A program made the translations under genes and the position numbers. The notes beneath the pieces are model-generated. The model made no database searches. It was given only the letters and a program-made list of their open reading frames with translations, and had not been told where the DNA came from. Shown one piece after another: positions 54,561 through 64,000 of a stretch of DNA of 64,000 nucleotides (positions are counted from its first letter, which is position 1; every line of letters starts with the position of its first letter). Source of the stretch: Aspidiotus rigidus (lineage: Eukaryota > Arthropoda > Insecta > Hemiptera > Diaspididae); assembly GCA_035079385.1 (NCBI GenBank), contig JAVHKY010000013.1, positions 1,116,001-1,180,000 on the forward strand. Reading direction: 5' to 3'.

Positions 54561-54878
54561 TGTTGCGACATGGCGGGTCGAAAAGAGGAAAGGTTTCCAA
54601 AAGATTACATCATTGATGACGATGATGAATTTTCCGAATACTTGTACCTCCCCACGATCGTTCGTTTTCTATTCGTCTTCTAAGAAAAACAATATCGATA
54701 TTCTACATAAAATTGATCTTCATTAAATAGGTAATATATTTCACTATGATAACAAAATAGATATAAAAACAAATATAAAACAAAAAAATACATAAATTCG
54801 TTTATGTTGGAATGAGCAAAATGATGATACGGTTATTATGGTTTCTATATTGTAAGTCTACTGGAAAATATTATCTCA

Positions 54879-57800
54879 CTATGATTCAAGTTTCGCCAAC
54901 AATTTGGAGAACACATCGGTATATTTAGAATTAGGATAAGAGCTATTCAGGCAGTGCTTCAAAACCGATATCTGTAAAATTTCAAGAAATTACTAATTAA
55001 TAATAATTTAACTCTTCTGCTTACCTTTTTTTTTTATAAAGCTACTACGATTGGTTGAACCGCATTCATTTTTCGGGCAGAATTTGGGTCACTACTACTG
55101 ATTCTTGTAAGTGCATCGGAAACTGTCAACACTATTTGTCGAAAAGAAGCGCAGGTTCCGGGCCTTTAGGTCAGCTGAGAGTTTAGTCTGTCATGTGACT
55201 TTGACCCTGCATTACACAACTAGCCCCGATTGTCTGATTCTCACATAATACTTTATCAATTCCACGTCAGTCTAAATCAAACGTTCACAGAAATATGGAA
55301 ATACTATAGATATCATTGACTTGTTTCGTGTCTTCATTAGGTCTTCTCTCTCAATGACGGGATTCGTGTCTGTGCGAGGCTTTGAAATCCGAAAAATTTT
55401 CATATGCACGAGAGAAGCCAAGCTTCCCCCGGCTGTATTGGAAAAATTCAGACTTCAAATTAAGTACAAATATGAAGGGAAAAAGGCACTCACGGCTTTC
55501 GATTTGTCGACAGTTTCGTGTTTATTAGCTAGATTCCATAAATTGACGGAAAGTTTGGCCATTTCAAGATTCGAGACGTCGGAACGAAGTAAAACGCACA
55601 AAAATAGTTCGTACGATAATTGCGCCTGTACACAAAGAAAATGAAAAGTTACATCAATTTTAGATTAATCATTGGTACAAGATTAAGACGACAGAGATCG
55701 GTTACTTGTATTTTTGTCTGCCCGCTCTCGCCTAAGACGAATAAAATTTTTAGAATTTGTTGTAATATCACAGAACAGGTATCGTTGATGTCGCTTCTAA
55801 ATTTGGCATCCGATGCGTATAGAGCGTCATTCGAATCCACTAGAACAAAAATAGATAAGGCTGGAAATTTAGAGGGTGCCTGCACGATGGTGTATGAGAC
55901 TAGTAAAATAGAATGCTGAAGAATAGCCGCGGAAATGGACCAAAAATTCTAGGATGGCTACAGCCCTGAAAAGCCATAAAAGAAAAAAAAGAAAAGGTAT
56001 TTTGTACATTCCTCTACGTTTTTATACTTAAAATAAGTTCATTTTATTGAAAGTATATTTCTATCTCTTTTTGGAGGAGAGGGGGTGAAGCTAATTTTAA
56101 GTTTGAGGGGACTTAGCCCGGGACATGAACTACAATCAAAAAACAAAAGGCAAATCGAAGTCTTTCCGGAATTGAATAGTTTCATCTTCTTTTTTAAGAA
56201 ATTGAAAATTATGTGTCGAGTACCGTTTAAAAAAGAACACTAATAAAATTATAAAGTTGCGAGGGTTCACATCACTGACCGTTTGGAAAGTGATAAGGAT
56301 ATTCATTCTGGTAGGCAACACTCAGAACGTGAAGAGCTTGTATGTAGAGCGTTACTCTCGTCGAATTATTCTCATCCCACGAATACTTCAAAAGCGTGTT
56401 TGCAAGGTGGCGAATAAGGAACAAACAACCGTTATCGGCTGGATTATCCTGAAGTAAAGTAAAAAAAAAAAAAAAAAACATAATAATAATAACTGTAGGT
56501 AATTGTGCATACTGACGTTGTAGCATAACGTGATACAATCGGGTTCCTCTACTTACTGGTGCCACCAAAAGAATAGAGAATAATTCTTTAATATACTCGA
56601 TGACTAGACTATCCATGCATTTCTGCGAGATACGATCATCCACTTTTTTACTAATTTCCGGAATTGTATCGATAGTCGCTTTAAAACACGCATCGGCTAA
56701 GTAAAAGAACAAAATCAATTATTTACTACATTTCGCCGGAATGAATTTTTGGGCGAATTATTATTTCGAAGAACAAACCTTGTCCTAAACATTGATTAGC
56801 TAAGGCCGTCTGCCCCGATAGCAGATACAGCTGCAACCTCACAAGAGCTGAACTAATTGAAGGTATCGTTATGAAGCAGAACGCCGAACACGCTCGTACG
56901 AATGCCGAAGTTCTGGAGGTATGACGGCCTTTCACCACTTTCAGCGTTTCGAAAGATAATTTGTTTACACACTGCCGAGTAAATTAGGTGTATTAGTTTC
57001 AACAAGGTGAATAATCTGCTCGACGTAGTAATCAGGAACTTACATATACGAGAGTGGTGTGTACAACGTCTAGGTTGAAAAATGCTCCTCTAGCTTCAAC
57101 GTAAAATTCAAGCTGCTGTTCGAAATCGCGACCGAAATCGATTCTCCGTACAAACGTCGATAACACGTTACCGATTTGTCTTTTTTCGTCCGCCACGGTC
57201 AACGCGCTAGAAACCAAAAAGTTTGTATAATTTTTGAATTTGTGAAACAAATGAGTTTTTTTTTAAGGCACATGACATGAGACTCGCAAGATTTTGACAT
57301 TTTTTAAGTACAGGTTGAAACAGGAAATTCGATAACAACGCTATAGACACAAATCATAAACTCGAATTCGCGAATGAAAAAGCTCGTGATTGGCTGTTTA
57401 GTTCGCGCGTTTGTGCCCCTCTTATACAAAGATATTAATAGCAATGGTTGAAAATCTCAAAAGCCCAAATGATTTTAAAAAATAATCTAACTTGATAGAA
57501 TCATGAAGCCATTTAGCGATGGTCATTAAATTATTCAGCACCACGGTATCGTTGATAAACGTTTCATGACTCCGTTTCACGAACGCTTCCATAATAATTT
57601 TGCTAGCGGATACCTTCGCAGACTCCATTTGAAACAACCGCAAAAATGACATAAAATTTTCCTATAACAATGAAATTGGACGTAAGTAAACATTCTGCAC
57701 AATGTGACGAATCAGAATTTTGAGAATAAGCTTCCTGAAATAAAGGGTAATGCTTCCTTTTATATTAATAAAGTCCAGAAAACTCACTGCGATAAGTAAC

Positions 57801-60800
57801 GACATAAAATCATCAATCGAGTCTGTCAAGTTTCGAACAAGATTTTCTAATTGTGGATAGTAGCGTTCCTGATCTTTCTCGCTCGTCATATGCTGAACAA
57901 TATTTCCCAGCAGAGAATCGATCCGTTTTACCTGTATACACGACAATATATTAGAAACAGAATCATAATACTTGAAATTAACTTCCATGTGATGCACTTA
58001 CAGGTAAATTATTGATACTTAATGGTAACCATTGTTGCACACAAGCCATGTATTGATAAATATCATTCACTTTATGAATCAAAATCCATATCGTGTCGAG
58101 AATATCAGCCGCGATCACTCCCATGTTTTCTTTCGTATGCTTCTCGAAGCAATGCCCCAGTTGTTTAATAAATTTATCTTCTGGTACCTCTGTAAAATGT
58201 TCCAAAAATTTCATCAAGATCAGATTACTTCTAATTGGACAAGAAAACATCCTAGGAACAAGAGTCGCGATTCTACTCGAATATAACCCAATTAAGATTT
58301 CCAATTTTTTAAAATACGCTTTCGTTAAGATCTTTAGTTCAGAAAAGCCGTTGTTAATTTTTCTCATGATCATATAAGCCAAATTAAATTCAACTATTTG
58401 CAAATTTGGGACGTTCGCTGATCAGCAGCGTGAGGACCAGAACCTTTTTGAACACCGAAATTACCTAACCATGTTCATAAGAAATGTGGAGAACAAAATT
58501 TTGATAACGTTCGAAATCCAAGTCGTTTATAATCCAAACGCTTACTTTTTGATGGTTTAGTTATTAATGGGGATGATTTAATTTCATAGACATGCACATT
58601 GTTTATGGTTGCAAAATGGAAGGAAACCCGTATAATTGCACTTCTGAAATTTCTTCATACTTGAACTAATAATAATGGAAAGATATTTCAATCCTTCGAA
58701 ACTGTGAAAAATTTGTCTTTACTTACCATTATAATCGCATTCCTGAATCCAACGTAGAATAACATGAACTTGACTAATAACATACGAGTTTCGAAACGAA
58801 GACATCATAACCAAAAGCAATAAAGAACTGAATACAAAAAACAATAATAGAATAATTATTATTTTCTCAAGGGGAGAATACAGTCATGATGATAACCAAA
58901 CAAAAAATCCAACTTATGAGGAGTATGCTGGAATGAATCGAATAACGAATATTGAGCACTTTCGTCGTCTGCAATCAAACCATGAACAATCCATTCCAGA
59001 GGAGGAGTGAACGCTTCGATATATCTGCTTACATCAATAACTTTACGTACTACCAAGGTGCTGGTAAATATCTGAAGAACCAATATTCAAGGAAGTTTTG
59101 AATGAGTAAAGCATTTTCAGCTTGCAAGATACGAATAAGTAAGTTTGAATCACTCACGGTAGGATAAATGGAAACGTATTCAAAAAAATTTTCGGCAAAT
59201 ATATTGTAACTACAATCGCTACAATATTGTATAGCTACGCGACATAAATAACAACGCATATAAATATTCACCAGTGGATCTCCTACACCGCGAATCATTT
59301 TCGTCAGTCTCGATAGAATTTGATCGTTTTCACTGCCAATATTCAATCCAGACTTCATAAGGACATCACGACATATTCAAAATAAAATCAGCTTTGACTT
59401 ACCCAGTCTTAATGAAAGCATACGATCGTAATAAGGCAATTTCCACAGCCAACCTAGGGATCAACTCACGAATAGAAGCTATCTTATAAAACCAATTAAA
59501 GCAGGTTTCCTTTGCCATATCCGGGACAAGGTCTACGGTAAAATTCTCTGGAAACGTTTTCAAATACTTGCCGTTATAAGTTTTCGGTTTCCTACGGGTT
59601 CCCAAAAAATATAGAATAAACCAACGACACATCGAAGAAAAGACTATTCGTAATAACTATTTCAATAATGAACATACCATAATTTTTCACATTTCGCTTT
59701 CAATCGCGAATATACCATGTCACCAAAAGTATTCAATATATCAGTAACGTAAACGAACTTATTCGGGTAGAAAGAGAAAGCTTGAGTATCCGAGAGTAAT
59801 TTGGAACACTACGGAAAAATGTGAATTCAGCAAGTTAATTATCCGATAACGTTTTCTTCTTTTCTTTTCGAAGTGACACAATGACACACAGGTCACAAAG
59901 ATTATAAAATTACATTGTATCTGACTTGAAGAATATTAATACTCTTGAAAATTTCATCAAAATTCTCGAATCAGAACCTACTTGTATCACAATTTTTAGA
60001 GCTTTCACACGTTGGTCTTCCTGCCAGGCACGAATCATTTCGTTGTGGTAGTTTTGTATTCGTTTCGCGTAATCGCTAGGAGTCATATCATTCACCTCGA
60101 ATATAATACCATCATCAAATTCATTCCCTTTTTCAGGCTTCGGTACTAAAGCCCCTGTAAACGATTACACGAAATTAAGGAAGTTCTTTCAATGGAAATG
60201 AATAACCCGGGAATTTTGGGGAATCGAAACCTTTGTCTTGAAAAGAGAAACAGCTAGTTTTTGATAGAATTTCCTGACTGCTCATCCGCGCGAGGATTTC
60301 CTCTCGTTTTGCCGACCATGGTTGCAAATATTTATACTTCGCCGACTTGGTGCTATCAACTAACCACTGAGAAAGAAAACATAATTGTCAGTCTAGATTT
60401 AAAATAACAGCTAGATCGTATTTTAATCCTTCCATTTACGTCGTTATCATCATCGAAGTTTTCAGCAGCTTGTCTTTGAAATAAACTTAGCGGGTCATCA
60501 CCGTCGAGCATCAGACTGAGAGGATCTTGCAGAATAGATGATTTTTCGAACATCGACGTTTTTTCCTTCAACTCCACCTTAGTACCACCTACACTGCTCA
60601 CCTGAAACAAAAGTCGGAGGGATTATGTTTGGTCGCAGTAGAACTGAAGTATCATGCAGAAGTTAACAAAAATCAGTACTTTGGCAACTGCACGCCGTAA
60701 CGGGTGATCTAGTACTTCTACGCGAGCCGACTTTACTGCGAGGTTGACCTTCGTCGAGTCATCTCGACAAATCCTAAACGTAATGAAAATCAAATTCAAT

Positions 60801-60873
60801 TTTCACTTGTTTCAAGTGTTTCCACCGACGCGAATAACACTCACCAATGCCAATAAGCATCCTTTGACGACAT
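54879..60873 (-). CDS. VPS35L: VPS35L, large subunit of the retriever/Commander complex
   Basis: I reassembled 20 minus-strand exons in consistent phase, 970 codons before the stop, close to the family's usual ~960. Exons: 60,845-60,873; 60,680-60,773; 60,440-60,601; 60,231-60,366; 59,982-60,154; 59,678-59,808; 59,403-59,591; 59,158-59,332; ~58,902-59,071; 58,727-58,827; 58,002-58,189; 57,788-57,931; 57,492-57,661; 57,044-57,206; 56,779-56,971; 56,557-56,696; 56,280-56,448; 55,679-55,839; 55,494-55,625; 54,879-54,971. Family landmarks in order: [98 protein letters not shown] and LANQCLGQ. The protein is an alpha-solenoid of the VPS35 type that binds VPS26C and VPS29 to recycle endosomal cargo. 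The end of exon 9 is the only uncertain boundary. Confidence 0.92.
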
Positions 60874-61208
60874 AATTCTACAACTTAGCAGAGTCCTCGA
60901 ATGCTAAGAACTAGTCTCAGCCGAGAATGTAGCTTTTCTGCACAGTTTACGACATGATTAGAGAAATTAAAGTTATTGAGACAAGATCTAATGTCTTTAC
61001 TTAATGGTTTGAAGTGTTTGAACGTAGGTAATGTATGATATGATGGACTATGGAACCGGATAGAACAATTCAAGCGTAAAAGTTGATAAGAAGAGAATGA
61101 TTTTCTATTATCACAACGATAAAGGGAATTTGCCGCGATTTCGATTTTCGATTCTTTGTAGAGATTGAGACATCGATTTTTCAGTCAGGTAATATACTAC
61201 AGTGAGTA
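60874..61208 (-). promoter_or_regulatory. 5' flank of VPS35L
   Basis: This is the space between the VPS35L start codon and the first MITE. It should contain the 5' UTR and core promoter. A minus-strand frame at 60,885-61,073 has no recognisable motif and is probably leader sequence read by chance. No TATA box is evident at a sensible distance. Confidence 0.3.
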
Positions 61209-61359
61209 CAGTCCGTTTAAAATAAGAGTGCTACTATGCAACCCGCAACAAACGCTGACATATGGACAGCGCGGTAACGCAGGGCAATACTCCTCTTACA
61301 GTCTACAAATCTCCTTGCGCGCCGTGAAAACCAGTAGCACTCTTATTTTAAACGGACTG
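61209..61359. mobile_element. mariner-like MITE, 151 bp
   Basis: The ends CAGTCCGTTTAAAATAAGAG plus TGCTACT and their mirror ending GGACTG are flanked by TA on both sides. The CAGT start and TA duplication fit Tc1/mariner. It is non-coding and ends 6 bp before the next MITE. Confidence 0.75.
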
Positions 61360-61365
61360 TATTTA

Positions 61366-61654
61366 TTCGCATGAGGACACAAAGTAGGCGCCCTCTATGA
61401 AAACTGTACTGGCCATTTTTGGAAGCTGCCTGAAAAGGGGATGTTACAGAAAATTGTTGAAATCTTAATTTTTTCTTCTTTGATGTTATTCTATGAATGA
61501 AAATAATAGAAAAATGCTCTTACTACTTTTTTGTATTTTTCAATATTGACAAAGATACAGCCCGTTTTAGTTTTATACAGGTTTATGGCAATTTTTGCCG
61601 AATCCCCTTTTCGGGCACAACTCTAGCGCACCTACAGTTGTGTCCTCATGCAAA
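61366..61654. mobile_element. MITE with TTCGCATGAGGACACAA ends, copy 2
   Basis: Nearly identical over its length to 44,698-44,986. The right end has one change (CATGCAAA instead of CATGCGAA). The close similarity of two copies 16 kb apart suggests recent spread. It lies in the 5' flank of VPS35L. Confidence 0.75.
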
Positions 61655-61729
61655 TTAGTATTATTTTACCAAGGGTGGTAAACTTATGTTTTATTCAAGT
61701 TTTAAGCCGTAAATATACTAATGCGAAAT

Positions 61730-62704
61730 GATTTTCCACCACGGTATAAGATGAAGAGGTAATGACACAACGCTAAAATCGTGTCCGCAGTTTTGAAGTT
61801 GTACGTACAAACTTCCGCTAGGTTTGCAGCACGGTATAAGATGAAGAGGTAGTGACACGAACGTATTCTGACTGTGGTAAACGCTGTCCGTGATTTTGAA
61901 GTAGTTCTGAACATCCCGAGCGCAGCGCTCGTGATGAAAGTGATGGGTAATGTACAGAGTCTTATGGGAACGCCGCTACTTTCAAAAATTTATTGCAGGA
62001 TCAGGAATCAGCCGATGCATTTCATATTTGGCATAAAAATACCATTTAATCTACTCTATAAAATTTTGAAAGAATCACCCTTCTAAGTAAATTCTTGGAT
62101 TTTTTATAATCCTTGGAAATTTCATCAATACTAGGGTACCAACGGTAACGTCTCGGCGCAGGTGGGGTGTAGAAGGAACAGGGAAACAGCCCGAGTGTTC
62201 GCTGCAAACCTAGCGGAAGTTTGTACGTACAACTTCAAAACTGCGGACACAATTTTAGCGTTGTGTCATTACCTCTTCATCTTATACCGTGGTTGTGTCA
62301 TTACCTCTTCATCTTATACCGTGGTTTGCAGCGAACACTCGGGCTGTTTCCCTGTTCCTTCTACACCCCACCTGCGCCGAGACGTTACCGTTGGTACTCT
62401 AGTATTGATGAAATTTCCAAGGATTATAAAAAATTCAAGAATTTACTTAGAAGGGTGATTCTTTCAAAATTTTATAGAGTAGATTAAATGGTATTTTTAT
62501 GCCAAATATGAAATGCATCGGCTGATTCCTGATCCTGCAATAAATTTTTGAAAGTAGCGGCGTTCCCATAAGACTCTGTACATTATCCATCACTTTCATC
62601 ACGAGCGCTGCGCTCGGGATGTTCCGAATTACTTCAAAATCACGGACAGCGTTTACCACAGTCAGAATACGTTCGTGTCACTACCTCTTCATCTTATACC
62701 ACTC
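61730..62704. repeat. Large palindrome (~876 bp) with an extra side unit
   Basis: Arms 61,829-62,266 and 62,267-62,704 mirror around 62,266. AGTGACACGA at 61,851 pairs with TCGTGTCACT at 62,673, and AACGGTAACG at 62,141 pairs with CGTTACCGTT at 62,383. A subunit starting CACGGTATAAGATGAAGAGG/TAATGACACAACGC occurs at 61,737-61,830 and again, inverted and in two tandem pieces, at the centre. The arms share GGGTACCAACGGTAACG...GGTGGGGTGTAGAAGG with the fold-back at 44,678-45,450. Open frames inside come in mirror pairs and are not genes. Confidence 0.75.
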
Positions 62705-62884
62705 GCTCAAGTAAGCAAAAACAAAAGCTAAAAAGGTAAAAACTTTAAAAAAAAAACATGTTTTTTCTGATGGAAACATGTTTTGTACTTTCAGCTAGGT
62801 TTAAGCTCAACTGCTCAAGTTCTAGGTTAAAACTCATAAGTAAGTCTTGAAAATAAGCTTTAAGTCTAAAATCAAATCGCTTAC

Positions 62885-62999
62885 CATCCTGATATTTTAC
62901 TGAAGTGTAGTCGAAGGTTTTTCTTTCATCCAAATCTAGCATAATATTTACGGCAAACCATTGATCACCTGCACGAGTCTGAATTGTCGTCACAGGTAC
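62885..62999 (-). CDS. Candidate internal exon of an unrecognised gene
   Basis: The minus strand shows an acceptor (ATATAATGTAG) followed by 38 open codons, VPVTTIQTRAGDQWFAVNIM then LDLDERKTFDYTSVKYQDG, and a strong donor GATG|GTAAGCG at 62,885/62,884. The translated piece is protein-like. I do not recognise the family. The frame stays open past the donor, so it could also be read as an unspliced 82-codon stretch. No partner exons were found. The downstream side is the palindrome, which may have disrupted the gene, so a gene fragment is as likely as a live exon. Confidence 0.4.
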
Positions 63000-64000
63000 C
63001 TACATTATATGCACAAATAATCATGAGTCTTTCCTATTCTTCCAAAAGCTGAAGGGCAGCCGAAAAAATTCAGGTTTATTGTTTCAGTAGACGTACTCGT
63101 CGCAGGAATACCGAAAATTCCATTATAATTAAAATAATTATTTCACTCGGGAAGGAATGTAAATGATGGGTTTTGGTTTCAAAAAAATTGAAGCAGTTTG
63201 TATATCGGTTCCGTTTCTGGTTCCAAGAAAATTTTGTCCGTTCCTATCGGCTCCGGTTCCAGCAAAAGGTTTCAACCCTTAGTAGGCTAACTTCTTATAT
63301 TCTAGTTACAAAATTGATGAAGAATTGAAACATGAGAGGCAACTATTGAACATTCAACGAGGCTCAGATGCTCGCATAATGTAGAATATTATGTTGCTTA
63401 ATGATTGTAAGAAAATACATATTATCATACAAAAAAATGTATAAAATTGATCAACGTTTCGACTCTCAGGTATTCATTTCGGAAAATTATTTTCAAGTCT
63501 AAATACTAAAATACTGAGCATAAAAATACAAACCGGTTCATGCTTTTCACTGCTCGCGATAAACTAGGTACTAAAGATTTATACTTATTTGATAAAGTTT
63601 TTTTTTCCTTAGTTCTTTTTGAATTTTTTTTTTTTTTTTGATACCCATTCTTGCGAAGAATGATGGGTGGGGTCTTTGTACTCCATAGTATTTGGGATTT
63701 ACAATTCCTTCAATAAAAAAAAATGGGTAAGATTTTTTCTTGCAAAATGAAAAGTGAAAAATTACGAAAAAAAAAAAAAGACTTTAAGCAGTTAAGAATA
63801 ATTTTACAAAAATAATAGAAAATTGAACATTATATAGATGATTTATCAATATGAAAAAGGTGCATTAATAAAAAAAAAATCACGAAAAATTAAAATTTTT
63901 AACTAAAAAATTAATGCATACAAAAGAAAGCATAAGATTATGAAATAAATAAAAAGACTAAAAAATTATGATAATAAAGATTAATTTGTTGAATGATAAG
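63000..64000. other. No gene seen
   Basis: Very AT-rich with poly-A/poly-T runs. A GATCAACGTTTCGACTCTCA phrase near 63,449 resembles the CGAAACGTTG end sequence of Penelope-like remnants, but nothing else supports an element there. Confidence 0.35.

Noticed and set aside
54999..55110. Possible extra VPS35L exon reading [15 protein letters not shown]
   Set aside because: The splice phase does not match the preceding exon, and direct splicing of 55,494 to 54,971 gives the expected C-terminus.
61702..62659. Mirror-image frames beginning MVNAVRDFEV on both strands
   Set aside because: The same repeat read in both palindrome arms. Identical peptides from opposite strands reflect the inverted repeat, not two genes.

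Overview
The window is nuclear DNA of an arthropod, most likely an insect. It is AT-rich by eye, with spliced genes whose introns are often short and a heavy load of transposons, fold-back elements and tandem repeats. The insect call rests on a Zelda-type zinc-finger protein, a pancrustacean family. The species cannot be named; a hemipteran is only a guess.

Layout. 1-10 kb is mostly gene-free and holds one terminal exon of an unrecognised minus-strand gene (3,524-3,698), a degenerate tandem repeat and a small MITE. 10.7-13.1 kb (minus) is a single-exon 797-aa protein, probably Zelda. 14.7-22.5 kb is transposon debris: a LINE remnant, a MULE transposase remnant and several MITEs, one carrying six perfect TGACGTCA sites. 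23.2-24.0 kb (plus) is a small two-exon C2H2 gene. 25.8-40.7 kb is accessory DNA: tandem repeats, a LINE tail, a ~97-bp minisatellite, a MULE/SWIM remnant, a head-to-head pair of Penelope-like copies with hammerhead-like motifs, a ~780-bp palindrome, a broken RTE-like LINE and a hAT element with an 8-bp target duplication.

41.15-52.67 kb (minus) is an eight-exon atlastin-family GTPase. I reassembled 596 residues with consistent splice phases and all main GTPase motifs. The usual C-terminal membrane hairpin and amphipathic tail are absent. In their place one terminal exon encodes a long coiled coil, a Ser/Pro/Arg-rich linker and a canonical C2H2 finger. This is the best candidate here for something undescribed. 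Its introns are packed with MITEs, fold-backs and a minisatellite. 54.88-60.87 kb (minus) is VPS35L, the large subunit of the Commander/retriever complex. I reassembled it as 20 exons and 970 codons. 61.2-62.7 kb is two MITEs and an ~876-bp palindrome, followed by an isolated exon-like stretch (62,885-62,999, minus).

The genes do not form a pathway. Zelda and the small C2H2 protein would act in the nucleus, VPS35L in endosomal recycling, and the atlastin-like protein probably as a soluble or adaptor-bound membrane-remodelling GTPase. Exon boundaries come from splice signals, reading-frame phase and remembered family similarity. No search or transcript evidence was available.
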